A DNA stretch of 37,457 nt from Nonomuraea basaltis (GCF_005893125.1 NZ_VCJS01000121.1:1-37457), one strand, 5' to 3'; positions 1 to 8,376 are shown, counted from the stretch's first letter. The notes: a model not told the origin generated them from the sequence alone. Program-made: numbers and translations.

Positions 1-210
1 CGCACCTGATCCTCTCACCGTCCATGGCTGTCCTCGCGTTCCTCGACCCCGGACAAGAACTTCAACACGCAGACTTGACGGGGAACGACAGGAACCCACC
101 CACCGTCCCCATGATCGCGTTCGCGGTCTTGACGGCACAGGAACGACCCGGCATCTTTCTTTTAAGAAGCTTTCCTAAAAGTGCACTGCCCACCTACTGG
201 AGGACAGCGA

Positions 211-513
211 ATGCGCACAAGAAAGCCCGCGGCCCTGGCCGCCACAGCCCTCCTCACCGCCGCCCTCGTCGGCACCGCCTCTCCCGCTCACGCCGCGCCC
301 ACCGACTGCTCCACCGGCCGGGACGGCAAGACCGTCTGGGTCTACTGCAGCGGCGGCTCCGGACAATACGCCGTGAGCATCTACGTCATCCACCCCAACC
401 CCACGGTCGGCTCCTGGCCCGAGTACGGCCCCTGCGTATCCCCCGGGCAGCGCTCGGAGTACACCCCCTACCACAACATCCCCTTCCTCGGGCCGGGGAT
501 CGCCTACTGCTGA
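211..513 (+). CDS. Small secreted protein, 100 aa
   Basis: Not recognised as a named family. The ATG at 211 is preceded by a GGAGGA ribosome binding site at 199-204, so it is preferred over the GTG at 181. Residues 1-28 form a classical Sec signal peptide: MRTRK, then an Ala/Leu-rich core, then a SPAHA-A cleavage site. The mature protein is about 72 residues with four cysteines, placed so that two disulfides could form, and is rich in Gly, Ser, Pro and Tyr. It is therefore probably exported and small, like many actinomycete extracellular peptides, inhibitors or surface proteins. Its role is unknown. It stands alone, with no close neighbour on the same strand. Confidence 0.7.
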   Translation: MRTRKPAALAATALLTAALVGTASPAHAAPTDCSTGRDGKTVWVYCSGGSGQYAVSIYVIHPNPTVGSWPEYGPCVSPGQRSEYTPYHNIPFLGPGIAYC

Positions 514-863
514 CGGGGGGCATGGCCGCCCGGTGTGGCGTTCGATGTCGCGGTGTTGAACCGCAACCACCGACGCCCGGTACCGTACGAGGAGTATCGA
601 ACGCGCTGGTGGTAAGTGCGGGTGACAACGCCGCCGGTTGCCGAGGCCGGGTCTCACACACTGATCGCCGTCACGGGGCACTGTGGGGTGTTCACAGGTG
701 GTGCTGGCCAGCGAAGGCCCAGGAGCGGTTCACCGACGTGAGCGCCGAGCAGGCGGAGAAGATCGTGGCCGCGATGCGGGTGTGGTGCCGGCCTCAGTCG
801 CACGCCTTCAGCGCACGAGCACACCGCCAGAGGTGGTGATGTGCTCGCGGCTTAACGGACAGC

Positions 864-1349
864 TCAGTTGAAGGGGTTGTCGTACGTCACGGACTTGGTG
901 CGACTGTTGTAGTTGTTGCCGGGATAGAACCAGCCGCCCGTCGCGTAGATGGTGATGTTCGCGACGGTGGTGGAATGGGTGTACTCACCGTCGTAAAGGA
1001 AATGCGACAACTGGCACCCGGAGGGAGCGGGCGCCGAGCCCGTCTGGGTCGGGTAGATCGCGGTGCTGCCGTTGATGGAGATGTAGAAGTTCGGCATGGG
1101 GTAGGCCCCGCTGCCCCAGCACAGCCGGAGCGCGTACCTGAACTTCGTGTTCCCGTCGTCGAACGCCACCGTGCCCTCCACTCGGACGAGTGTGAGCGAC
1201 GGGCCGGCGTTGGAGGTCACGGTGAGGGAAACGGTCTGGTCCGGGCCGTAGGTCGCGTGCGCGGGGGTGACGGGCAGCAGGAGAGCCGCCAGCGTCGCGA
1301 TGGCGACGGCGATGGAGCCGGCCGTACGACGTGCTCTGGAACGTGTCAT
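864..1349 (-). CDS. Secreted protein of unknown function, 161 aa
   Basis: The reading frame opens at a TTG (1352), but the ATG at 1349 lies at a better distance from a GAGGG element and is chosen. Residues 2-31 are a signal peptide (arginine-rich start, long Ala/Leu core, ending PAHA-T). The mature part of about 130 residues is rich in Thr, Ser, Tyr and Asn, with alternating hydrophobic positions that suggest a beta-sandwich, and it has a pair of cysteines. No catalytic motif is visible. It resembles the small beta-rich secreted proteins common in actinomycetes. It is transcribed towards the small secreted gene at 211-513, and the roughly 350 bases between them hold nothing I can assign. Confidence 0.65.
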   Translation of the reverse strand: MTRSRARRTAGSIAVAIATLAALLLPVTPAHATYGPDQTVSLTVTSNAGPSLTLVRVEGTVAFDDGNTKFRYALRLCWGSGAYPMPNFYISINGSTAIYPTQTGSAPAPSGCQLSHFLYDGEYTHSTTVANITIYATGGWFYPGNNYNSRTKSVTYDNPFN

Positions 1350-1352
1350 CAA

Positions 1353-1709
1353 TTCCGACCCTCGTCTCTTTCATGATGTCCCTGGAACGCGCACGAAATG
1401 TATTGTCGGCGCCTCCGGGCGTCCAGAAAGACGGTTATGAGCCGCGATTCGGCCCGGCGTTAAACTTCGCCCCATGGCAGCTCTCGCGAAAGCTGTCCAG
1501 GCGGCCCACCAGGTCGGGGTTCAACCCGGCACGACCGTAATGCCGGCACGACGGGTGAAATTTTCATCCCGCCGGGCATTGGCACTGCCGATGGCTTAAG
1601 CCCGCGAGCTGAGCAGTTCACGAAGCGGATCGCCGCCGTCGATGAAAAGCCGGGCCTCTGCCGTGGTTGCCGCGGCGATGCGCTGGAGCACCCGCCGACC
1701 AACCTCGGG
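1353..1709. other. Intergenic stretch, upstream part of a possible degraded frame
   Basis: No gene can be defended here. From about 1530 the + frame that leads into the coiled-coil remnant at 1710 is open and contains a CRGC motif, but it has no recognisable family and no good start, so it may be part of the same degraded gene. Confidence 0.3.
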
Positions 1710-1913
1710 ATGCTACTGAAGCGGAAACTGGCCGACAAGACCCGCGAATGCGGCACCCTGCAGCGCTCCCTGGACGCGGCCGCCACCGCCATCGCCGCCC
1801 TCCACCACGACAACACCCTGCTGCGGGAGGAGTTGGCAGCCCGTGGCGGCACCGTCGTCCCGCTCCACCGGCCACCGGATCACCAGAAACCAGCCAGCAT
1901 CGACCCAAGCTGA
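1710..1913 (+). pseudogene. Coiled-coil remnant resembling a transposition accessory protein (DUF6262/TnpC-like)
   Basis: The 67 residues are a strongly helical heptad-like stretch (KRKLADKTREC, IAALHHDNTLLREELAAR) followed by a short Pro-rich tail and a TGA stop. The in-frame upstream residues HPPTNL lead directly into the helix. The pattern of a PT(S/N)L segment, then a coiled coil with LLREEL near the C-terminus, resembles DUF6262-type proteins. Those accompany paired tyrosine recombinases in Tn554-like elements. The assignment is from memory of the family pattern, not from a search. The N-terminal helix-turn-helix part is missing, so this would be a truncated relic. Integrase fragments elsewhere in the window (26105-26338 and 31730-31850, minus strand) make a mobile-element origin plausible. 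Confidence 0.35.
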
Positions 1914-1954
1914 TCAGGCAAAATATCACTGGGCAATTTCGGTCAGTATGAACT

Positions 1955-2100
1955 GTGAATAACCGAACGCCCAAAGCGGGTAATTTGAAAACTTATTTTC
2001 GCGATCTTGATTTGCTGGACGAATTCCGCCTGAATATCCGCCGACTACGATCTGTGGTGAAACGTGTCGGTGAAGGCGAGTACGCTTTTGAGCCAACGCG
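1955..2100 (+). pseudogene. Low-GC coding-like fragment of unknown origin
   Basis: A GTG-started frame runs for about 48 residues (charged, helical, with FRDLDLLDEF and IRRLRSVVKR) before it meets the OLD-nuclease remnant out of frame. This stretch is visibly richer in A and T than anything around it, so it probably has a different origin from the flanks. I do not recognise the family. It ends abruptly at about 2100, where the nuclease frame begins, so the junction looks like a recombination or deletion point. Confidence 0.25.
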
Positions 2101-2958
2101 AAGCCCGGCCTCTCTCTGCACGGCCGCGCCCAGGAAGACCTCCTGCGGCTCATCGACGAGCGGCTCGCTCCTGAGCACCAGGTCATCTTCACCACCCACT
2201 CTCCCTTCATGGTCAGCCCCACGCACCTGGACAGAGTCCGCACCGTCATCGATCACGACGGGCACGGCACCAAGGTGTCCGCCGAAATCTTCAAGGCCGA
2301 CGACGACACCGTCTTCCCTCTCCTGGCGGCCATGGGCGTCGAGCTGACCCAGACCCTCTTCGTCGGCGAGAACAACCTCCTGCTCGAAGGCCCCAGCGAC
2401 TTGATCTATCTGGACATATTCACCGACGCCGTCGAGGCCCAGGGCAAGCCCGGCCTCGACCCCGCATGGATCAAGATCCCCATCGGCGGCGCCGGCAAGC
2501 TGTCCACCTTCGCCACCCTGCTCGGGGCCAACAAGCTCAACGTCGCCGTCGTGGTCGACTCCAGCACCACCGGGGTCGGTGCCATCAAGCGTCTTCGCGA
2601 CAACGGACAGCTCCGCGACAAGGCCCTCATCGAGATCAGCGAGTTCACCGGCACCAGCGACGCCGGCATCGAAGACCTCTTCGAGCCGGACTTCTACCTC
2701 GACCTGGTCAACCGCGCCTACGTCAAGGACGTGCCCGCCCCGATCACCACCGCCGACCTCAACCCGCACGACCCACGGATCGTCCGGCAGATCGAGGCAT
2801 ACTTCCGCACCAACAACATCGCCGGCGGCAAGTTCAACCACTACAAGCCAGCCGCCGTCCTCATGCGCGAGCAGAACACGCTGATGCCGAACATCAGCAC
2901 CGCCACCCTCGCCCGCGCTGAGCAACTCTTCAGCAGAATCAACGACCTGCTGACCTAA
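2101..2958 (+). pseudogene. OLD-family ATP-dependent endonuclease, N-terminally truncated
   Basis: From 2101 the frame reads the end of an ABC-type ATPase core (GLSLHG, then IFTTHSPFMV, the Walker B/D-loop and H-loop region of OLD proteins). It continues into a TOPRIM-like nuclease domain: LLLEGPSD carries the catalytic glutamate and VVVDSST the acidic strand. Full OLD proteins have about 550-700 residues, with the Walker A lobe first. Here that lobe is gone, because the frame is closed by TGA at 2089-2091. An internal ATG at 2209 could still make a 249-residue TOPRIM-only product. OLD nucleases act in phage defence (P2 Old, Gabija GajA relatives), but no GajB-like helicase or other partner is next to it. 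I treat it as a relic. Confidence 0.75.
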
Positions 2959-3085
2959 CAGGCACTGGCGTGGGGCCCGGGATGGGGTCCACGCCACGCG
3001 TCCATCTCGAGCACCGTGACGTGCACCGGCCCGTCATCGAGCGCCCGCCAGCGTAGCGGCCGCTCTTCCGGCGGCCACATATACG

Positions 3086-3118
3086 CGCCCCGGCCAACCC
3101 TTCTTGGCGGCCGGGGCG
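3086..3118. terminator. GC-rich hairpin, possible terminator
   Basis: CGCCCCGGCC (3086-3095) pairs perfectly with GGCCGGGGCG (3109-3118) across a 13-base loop. It lies about 130 bases after the stop of the OLD remnant. There is no T-run, which is usual for actinomycete terminators. Confidence 0.4.
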
Positions 3119-3730
3119 TCTACGTGTTGGGCCCCAGTGCTCCCCGACTGGGGCATGCCGAGATTACTACTTGATATCTGTTTTGTATAGATTCGGCTGT
3201 GGGTACCTGGCTCGGACCAACCTGCCCGACGATCAGGTAGATCGTGCAGGGCAAAGTCCACGCCGCCGGATTGGCCAGCGTCATGCTGATTGATGAGCGA
3301 ACACCTCCTCGCCCGGGGACCGTGACCGGCTCTGCCGCCTCACCTGCGGCCACCGCGTTGATGGATCAGGCAAGCGCGATCCGCCGCGACAGAGACGCCC
3401 GCCGCTGATCTCACCGGCCCGACGCGCGCCAAGCCGAGCTTCCGGCCCGCTACGGTGATCCTTAGGAAGATCGAGACCAGGCTGACCACCGTGAGGGCGA
3501 GCTCCTGGGGCTGGGCCATCTCCGGCCCCTCCACCACCTCTTGAACGCGCTGTCCTTCTTCATGCCAACGGCGCCCTCTTCTCCGGGTCGGCCAGCCTTC
3601 CCTTCGTTACACCTTGTCCAGGGCGGCTCCCGTGCTCACGGCTGAGCCGGCGACGAGGCCACGCTTCCCAGACCTGATTGATCAGAACAGATTCGGGTCG
3701 AGCACCAGGTGATCGGTCGGTTGCTGGTCA

Positions 3731-3811
3731 TCCGCTGCCCTGCAGAAGGCGTCCCGGGGGAGAGGGGGCGTCTGCGGACAAACCCCGGGGCGCCCTCTGC
3801 AGGGCAGCGGA
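3731..3811. repeat. 29-bp inverted repeat (long hairpin), two mismatches
   Basis: The left arm 3731-3759 (begins TCCGCTGCCCTGCAG) and the right arm 3783-3811 (ends CTGCAGGGCAGCGGA) are reverse complements over 29 bp, apart from two transition-type mismatches. A 23-base loop separates them. No gene is adjacent. The hairpin is much longer than an ordinary terminator. It could be the fold of a short palindromic element, a site for a Y1-type recombinase, or a very strong bidirectional terminator. Confidence 0.8.
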
Positions 3812-3995
3812 CAGCGCATCTGGCCGCTGCGGTCACCGTGACGGTCAGCCGTGCGGGCTGTTGAGCCCGGTTGGCCTGCGTCATAGCGAGTTCAAGCGAT
3901 TACGTTACGCTACAAACTCCGTGACGGATAGTGGTCTTGGGTTGTCAAAATCGGGGCGCACCGGCGCCATTGCTCAGTGAGCGAAGGCCATCTGT

Positions 3996-4403
3996 TCAGT
4001 CGAGGATCGCGGTGGCTTCGATCTCGACCAGGTGGTCGGGGACGTCCAGTGCCGCAACGCCTATCAGCGTGGTCGGCGGTGCCGGGGTGACCCCCAGCTT
4101 CGCGGCTGCCCGGGAGATGCCTTCCAGGAGCGGGGGCATCTTGTCGGGCGTCCAGTCGACGACGTAGAAGGTCAGTTTCGCCACATCGTCGAAGGAGCCG
4201 CCGACCTCGGCCAGGGCGGTGCCGATGTTGAGGTAACTCTGCTCGACCTGTGCGGCGAGGTCGCCTTCGCCGATCGTGACTCCCTGGGCGTCCCAGGCGA
4301 CCTGCCCGGCGATGAAGATCAGCTTCGACCCGGATGCGATCGACACCTGCCGGTAGACATCGATCTTGGGCAATCCGCTGGGGTTGACAAAGGTGATGGC
4401 CAT
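3996..4403 (-). CDS. RidA/YjgF/UK114 family protein, 135 aa
   Basis: Length and fold markers match the RidA superfamily of small trimeric proteins: LIFIAGQVAWDAQG in the N-terminal half, QVEQSYLNIGTALAEVGGSFDD in the middle helix, and the C-terminal strand DHLVEIEATAIL. Canonical RidA hydrolyses reactive enamine/imine intermediates using an arginine just before the last conserved segment (PARxxVEVAxL). Here the equivalent is PPTTLIGVAAL, so that arginine appears to be replaced. The protein may therefore belong to a non-deaminase subgroup (Rid2-7 or related), with another ligand or reaction. It is divergently paired with an HxlR regulator at 4547, which probably controls it from the 143-base intergenic region. 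Confidence 0.9.
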   Translation of the reverse strand: MAITFVNPSGLPKIDVYRQVSIASGSKLIFIAGQVAWDAQGVTIGEGDLAAQVEQSYLNIGTALAEVGGSFDDVAKLTFYVVDWTPDKMPPLLEGISRAAAKLGVTPAPPTTLIGVAALDVPDHLVEIEATAILD

Positions 4404-4546
4404 GATGCCTGTCTCCTCGTTCTGAGCGCCTGTGGGCTCGCGTACGCGCCGGCCAAGACGCTATTGCTCTCTTGTGGATACTCAGGAACTATAAGAGACT
4501 GTCCGCTGACGTGGAAGAACGCACTTTTCAGTGACTGGAGAACCTT

Positions 4547-4927
4547 ATGGTGACCAAGCAGTTCACAGGCTCGCCCGAGGATGCAGACCTGGCGCGTGCG
4601 GGCTCCTTGGCGCGGGAGATCTTCTCGGACGTGGCCAACAAGTGGGCGTTCCTGATCGTCGAGGGTCTCGGTGATCGCACCCTGCGCTTCAGCGAGCTGC
4701 GGAATGAGGTCGAGGGCATCAGCCACAAGATGCTCACCCAGAACCTGCGCATGCTGGAGTGCAATGGCCTGGTCGAGCGCACCGTGTACCCCACCGTCCC
4801 GCCGCGGGTCGAATACACCCTCACTGAGCCGGGCCAGGCTCTGCGAGCGACGGTCGACAGCATGTGCGGCTGGACCCGCCGGTACTTCGGTCACATAGAG
4901 GCCGCCCGCCGTCGCTTCGACGCCTGA
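4547..4927 (+). CDS. HxlR-family winged-helix transcriptional regulator, 126 aa
   Basis: The core features are an N-terminal helix followed by NKWAFLIVEGLGDRTLRFSELRNEV, the recognition-helix region ISHKMLTQNLRMLECNGLVER, and the wing PPRVEYTLTEPGQAL. These are diagnostic of HxlR regulators, which usually bind as dimers and respond to electrophiles or small ligands. The ATG at 4547 follows a GGAGA site. The usual N-terminal cysteine of many HxlR sensors is absent; a single cysteine sits in the recognition helix region (LEC) and another in the last helix (MCGW). It is divergent from the RidA-family gene and probably represses both from the shared intergenic region, though I could not define a clean operator there. 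Confidence 0.9.
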   Translation: MVTKQFTGSPEDADLARAGSLAREIFSDVANKWAFLIVEGLGDRTLRFSELRNEVEGISHKMLTQNLRMLECNGLVERTVYPTVPPRVEYTLTEPGQALRATVDSMCGWTRRYFGHIEAARRRFDA

Positions 4928-5128
4928 CTTCTGCGGCCAACTGGCCTGCAGTTGCCGCGATGGGAGCCTCCCTCCCGTCGCGGTCGGTGGCGATCACGGC
5001 GTCGAGCAGGGTGAAGGCGTACGGGCGCCCGCTCTGGTCGGGCGCCGGGCTGCTCGCAAGGAGATCGCCGGCGCTTTCGTGGCACACCCCTGGACGGGGG
5101 GCGTGCTGAGCGCGCGAGACTGGAGGCC

Positions 5129-5515
5129 ATGGCCGAGCAGGAGACGGTGGGTGCGGCGCTGCAGGCCCTGTCGCGCTGGAAGCGCGCCTTCTCCGGCGGG
5201 GCTTGGCTGCCGAGTGACGCGGAACGCGCGCTGGCCGGGCGGCTGCAGGAGGCGCTCGGTGAGATCGTCGGCCGGCTGTGGGAGCGGCGGCGGCCCAGTG
5301 AGGTGGCGGATCTGGCGAGCGTCCAGCATCCGCTCGCAGCGCGGCTGCGCGCCCTGGTCGAGGGGGAGACGGGCCCGCTGGCGGAGGTGACGCGGGCGGT
5401 GGACGCCTACGCCGCTGCGTGGCCGGAGCCCGATCCCAGCCTGGCGCGGGAGCGGCAGCACGTGCTGCTGTACGTCCAGTTGGCTCCCCTCCTCCACACG
5501 TCGATATCCGGCTGA
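5129..5515 (+). CDS. Hypothetical helical protein, 128 aa
   Basis: Strong G/C bias at third positions and a GGAGG just before the ATG support coding. The product is all-helical and soluble by composition (many Ala, Leu, Arg, Glu), with motifs such as LQALSRWKRAF, ALAGRLQEALGEIVGRLWERRR and TRAVDAYAAAW. No catalytic signature or membrane segment is seen. I do not recognise the family. Long antisense frames over the same bases have poorer codon use and are not called. Confidence 0.55.
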   Translation: MAEQETVGAALQALSRWKRAFSGGAWLPSDAERALAGRLQEALGEIVGRLWERRRPSEVADLASVQHPLAARLRALVEGETGPLAEVTRAVDAYAAAWPEPDPSLARERQHVLLYVQLAPLLHTSISG

Positions 5516-5578
5516 AGGCGACGTCGGGGCTGAGTTCGAGGTCGATGGGGTGGGGCGATGGCCTGCTGCCTGCAGGAG

Positions 5579-6358
5579 TCACTCGGTCTGGGCTGGCCGC
5601 TGGGAATCGGTGTGCAGTACGAGGCCGTCGCCGGGGGCGGGCCGGAACCCTAGCCCGGCAAGGGCTGCATCGTCGATCTCGGTGACCACGCGCAGGGCAC
5701 CGGCTTCAGCCGCCTCGCCGACCGCGAGACGCACCAGCGCGTCGCGTACCTCGGGTGGAATGCCGGGCAGGACGTGCACCAGGTCGAGACGGACGGTGGT
5801 GCGCTGCTCGTCCTCCCAGGACGCGGCGGCATGACCGACGAAGGGCTTGCCGCGCTCGTTGTTGACGTAGGCCTGCAGCCAGCAGGCGAGCCTGCCTCCG
5901 GCGATCAGCTCCCTGGGAATGATCACGTCCATCCCCGCCTCGGCCAGCCAGAAGCCGGCCTCGGTCGGATGCGGGGGAACCGAGCTGATGAAGTAGCCGG
6001 TGGGGCAGACGTCCGGGGCATCGCGGGGGTCCAGCAGGACGTACCCGCTGCGGATCGTCCGGCGGCCGCGGCGGACCAGCCCGGTCGCGAGCTCCTCCGC
6101 GAGCCGCCCCGCGACGTCCGCGGCCCATTCGTACGCCGAGTGCACCGGCAGGCCGGTCCACGGACTCCGTGGCGCCTTCGGATACTCGACTGCGATGCCG
6201 TAGAGGTTCGGGTCCCGCCGCCAGCGGAAGATCACCAACATCCCGTCGGGCTCCGCCCTGACATTGACGGCGGAGTAGCCCTCCGTCACGGCGCCCGCAC
6301 GTGACAGGCATGTCCTGACCGCTGCGAGGACCTCCTGCCGGGACCACTCGATCACCAC
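5579..6358 (-). CDS. Hypothetical protein, 259 aa
   Basis: A single well-biased frame starting at GTG (6358, with a second GTG immediately after). The N-terminal part looks like a small alpha/beta domain (LVIFRWRRDPNLYGIAVEYP), followed by a helical middle. A second part contains GYFISSVPPHP, then AGMDVIIPRELI and LACWLQAYVNNERG. The C-terminal third has a GNAT-like or Rossmann-like rhythm (VRDALVRLAVGEAAEAGALRVVTEID) but no clear cofactor motif. It has no signal peptide. It is probably an actinomycete-specific conserved hypothetical protein. No operon partner is evident, since the converging gene at 5129-5515 ends 63 bases away. Confidence 0.6.
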   Translation of the reverse strand: MVIEWSRQEVLAAVRTCLSRAGAVTEGYSAVNVRAEPDGMLVIFRWRRDPNLYGIAVEYPKAPRSPWTGLPVHSAYEWAADVAGRLAEELATGLVRRGRRTIRSGYVLLDPRDAPDVCPTGYFISSVPPHPTEAGFWLAEAGMDVIIPRELIAGGRLACWLQAYVNNERGKPFVGHAAASWEDEQRTTVRLDLVHVLPGIPPEVRDALVRLAVGEAAEAGALRVVTEIDDAALAGLGFRPAPGDGLVLHTDSQRPAQTE

Positions 6359-6750
6359 GTGTCCCAGGCTCCCACACCTCCGTCTCGCACTCGATACGGT
6401 CGCGGCCGACCCCCGCCGCTCCCGAGATCCTGTCCGTGGTGAAGGTCCGCCGTCCCGCGGACAACCATCGACACCCCGGAGTTGATGAGCTACTCACCAA
6501 GCTCAACATCCACACCCCAACAAGGTCATCGAGCTCGCCGCCTCACCCCGCTGACCAGCAACAAAAACCCCCGCCTAGAGAATCGCCCACCCGAGCGTCT
6601 CCCTGCATTTCCCCAGCTCAGGCCCCAAAACCGAGCCTCCAGCCCTCCGAATTACGTCGAACACCGGGTCGTGGTGGCGTCTGCCCGTAGTGGTTCGGCA
6701 TACCGTCGGGCGAGCTCGTTGGCGTGGTTGGCGATCGCTGGCCATATGAT
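6359..6750. other. Intergenic stretch, nothing assignable
   Basis: No frame has both codon bias and family features. The downstream end abuts the 3' end of the DUF899 remnant. Confidence 0.4.
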
Positions 6751-7105
6751 CTAGGCCTCGTCGTATTCGTCGGGCAGGCGCAGGGCGGGGCCGCCGACGT
6801 GCAGGCCGAGTCGAATCGCGCGCCCCTTCGGCTCCTCCCACGCCTCCTGACGGCCGAGCGCGGTGAGGTCGAGGTAGGGGTAGCCGTTGTGGAACTCTTC
6901 GATGCCACGGCCGAACGTGGAGCAGGTGTGGTGTACCTCGCCGTCGACCTGGAGGAACGCGCTGATGCCCGGCCAGTCGCCGCGCATGTCCTCGGTCCAC
7001 GGCATGCCGGCCTCGGCCAGCTCGGCCTGGGTGCGGTAGAAGATCTGCACCGGTGCGACCCGGTCGTCGACGGTCGCGTGGAAGTCGTAGTTGAAGTCAC
7101 TGCCG
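6751..7105 (-). pseudogene. DUF899 (thioredoxin-like) protein, C-terminal remnant
   Basis: The segment reads GSDFNYDFHATVDD, then APVQIFYRT, MPWTEDMRGDWPGISAFL, VHHTCSTFGRGIEEF and HNGYPYLDLTALGRQE. This is the conserved C-terminal half of DUF899 family proteins, thioredoxin-fold proteins of about 230-250 residues. The N-terminal half, where these proteins carry their thioredoxin-like active-site region, is missing. The residues upstream of about 7105 no longer match, and the frame there (start at 7176) is probably accidental. With only about 115 residues left, the protein is unlikely to work. Confidence 0.75.
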
Positions 7106-7225
7106 GCCGAGGAGTGCGAGGATGCCGCTGAGGGCGCGTCCCACCGCCCATCCGCGAGCGCGGCGCAGGGTCGCACCCGCCGCAGCGGCCACGGCCGGAC
7201 ACGGAAGCGCCGCCACTGACCGGAT

Positions 7226-7675
7226 CTACACCACGTCGAACTCGTTGCCCTCCGGGTCGGTCATCGCCACTGCGTAGTGGTCCAGGCCAGGCTGCGACAG
7301 CACCCGCACAACGGCGGCGCCCGCTTCGACCAGGCGCTCCACCTCGGCGTCCACCCGCGCCCGGCGGGTCTCCAGCGGCACATCTTCCCGCTTTCCGCCC
7401 ACCTTGACGTCGAAGTGGAACCGGTTCTTGACCACCTTGCCCTCAGGCACCTGCTGGAACCAGATCCGCGGGCCGCTGCCTTCGGGATCGACGATGCTGT
7501 CATCGCCGTCGCCCTCGCCCAGCTCGTCCTCCGGCACGCCGACGCTCCGCCAATATTCGCGCCACGTGCCGAAACCGCCCGGCGGCTGCTCCAGCGTGTA
7601 GCGCAGGGCGCCGGCCCAGAAACGCGCCATCCGCTCGGGGTCGGCGCAGTCGACGACCAGCTGATACGAAACCAT
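7226..7675 (-). CDS. VOC-superfamily (glyoxalase/bleomycin-resistance fold) protein, about 149 aa
   Basis: The protein opens VSYQLVVDCADPERMARFWAGAL, cut in the middle by the typical beta-alpha-beta of the first VOC half-module. It continues with PRIWFQQVPEGKVVKNRFHFDV and ends with HYAVAMTDPEGNEFDVV, the signature of the last strand. The family includes metal-dependent dioxygenases, glyoxalases and antibiotic-binding resistance proteins. This plant/actinomycete-type variant (DCADPERMARFW) is usually annotated only as VOC protein. Two ATGs are possible (7684 and 7675); the second is spaced better from a GAAGGA element. It is read in the same direction as the DUF899 remnant downstream. Confidence 0.85.
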   Translation of the reverse strand: MVSYQLVVDCADPERMARFWAGALRYTLEQPPGGFGTWREYWRSVGVPEDELGEGDGDDSIVDPEGSGPRIWFQQVPEGKVVKNRFHFDVKVGGKREDVPLETRRARVDAEVERLVEAGAAVVRVLSQPGLDHYAVAMTDPEGNEFDVV

Positions 7676-7724
7676 GGGCCCCATCCTTCACGACGCGTAC
7701 GACAGATTCGCCGAGGCCGTCCAT

Positions 7725-7759
7725 GGCTGCCCCGGCCGCGGCTGCCCCGGCCGCGGCTG
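7725..7759. repeat. Tandem 15-bp repeat, 2.3 copies
   Basis: GGCTGCCCCGGCCGC occurs at 7725-7739 and again at 7740-7754, followed by GGCTG. It lies upstream of the VOC gene. It could be replication slippage or a small regulatory repeat. Confidence 0.7.
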
Positions 7760-7787
7760 AGACGTGTCAACGGGCGAAACGCCGCGA

Positions 7788-7825
7788 CGATTAGGCGGGG
7801 CGGGCCTGGCCGCCCCGCCTAATCG
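7788..7825. terminator. Perfect 16-bp hairpin terminator
   Basis: CGATTAGGCGGGGCGG (7788-7803) is the exact reverse complement of 7810-7825, with a 6-base loop. It begins 7 bases after the TGA (7833-7835) of the minus-strand gene that follows, which fits a rho-independent terminator without a T-tract. Confidence 0.8.
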
Positions 7826-7832
7826 CATCTGC

Positions 7833-8376
7833 TCACGGTAGCCAGGTCTGCCGGGCCTGGCGCGAGGCGGTGAACTGGGCGGCGTAGGTGGGGGTGGTCC
7901 ATACCCGGGTGCCGGGCCGCAGGCTCGGGCCGTAGGGAGCCGGGGAAGTACAGGCCGCGGCCGTGCTGTACCACGATGTTGATCAGGTTTCCGGTCAGCA
8001 CGGCGGTGACGAACGTGTCCAGGCGTACCGGTCCGGGGTTGTGCCAGGTGGCGGTGTCGTAGCGGCGGTGGCCGTCGACGACGTCGGGAAGGGCGCCGGT
8101 CAGCAGGCCGCCGGTGGTCGTGATCTGTATGGAGGGCAGCAGGCCCAGCCAGTGCCGGAGCTGATCACAGATCCAGCACGCCGCGACCCGTTCCCGGGCC
8201 ATGTGCTCGGTCCGGCGTTGCAGCTCGCCGAGACTGGCCGGGGACAGCTGGTCCCAGGCCACCTTGCGCCCGGTGGGCGGGTGGCCGGTTCGGGTGTTCG
8301 AGACGAGGAGATCCTCGTCTCGCCTCCCATCCGGGGCCAAGCCCTCTTGCCGATCCGGCAAAGGCGGCCTTCCCAC
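7833..8376 (-). pseudogene. Unknown protein with a single-base frameshift
   Basis: The minus frame shows coding-like sequence (RKVAWDQLSPASLGELQRR, VAACWICDQLRHWLGLL, VDGHRRYDTATWHNPG and LINIVVQHGRGLYFPG) up to about 7940. There the sensible frame jumps by one base: the alternative frame continues YGPSLRPGTRVWTTPTYAA and FTASRQARQTWLP to a TGA at 7833. That stop sits directly before a perfect terminator hairpin, which supports this as the true end. I do not recognise the family. The start is uncertain, since the first 25 or so residues of the frame look non-native. The extra base near 7936-7941 could be a real mutation or a sequencing error. Confidence 0.5.

Larger units (their letters stand above)
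2959..3995. other. About 1 kb without a convincing gene
   Basis: Six-frame reading gives only short frames without family features, with weak codon bias and no ribosome binding sites. The stretch holds a GC-rich hairpin at 3086-3118, an AT-richer patch around 3160-3200, and a long inverted repeat at 3731-3811. It probably consists of decayed sequence. Confidence 0.5.

Noticed and set aside
640..800. Short plus-strand coding-like pieces (LIAVTGHCGVF; AQERFTDVSAEQAEKIVAA)
   Set aside because: They lie in different frames, are too short, and have no start or recognised family. They may be decayed gene scraps, but I cannot support a call.
1993..2997. 334-codon open frame on the minus strand
   Set aside because: It is antisense to the OLD nuclease remnant, which has real motifs. 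Its composition (long Val/Gly/Asp runs) is typical of a mirror frame.
4821..5582. 253-codon Pro/Arg/Ala-rich minus-strand frame
   Set aside because: Low-complexity composition and overlap with the HxlR gene and the better-biased gene at 5129-5515.
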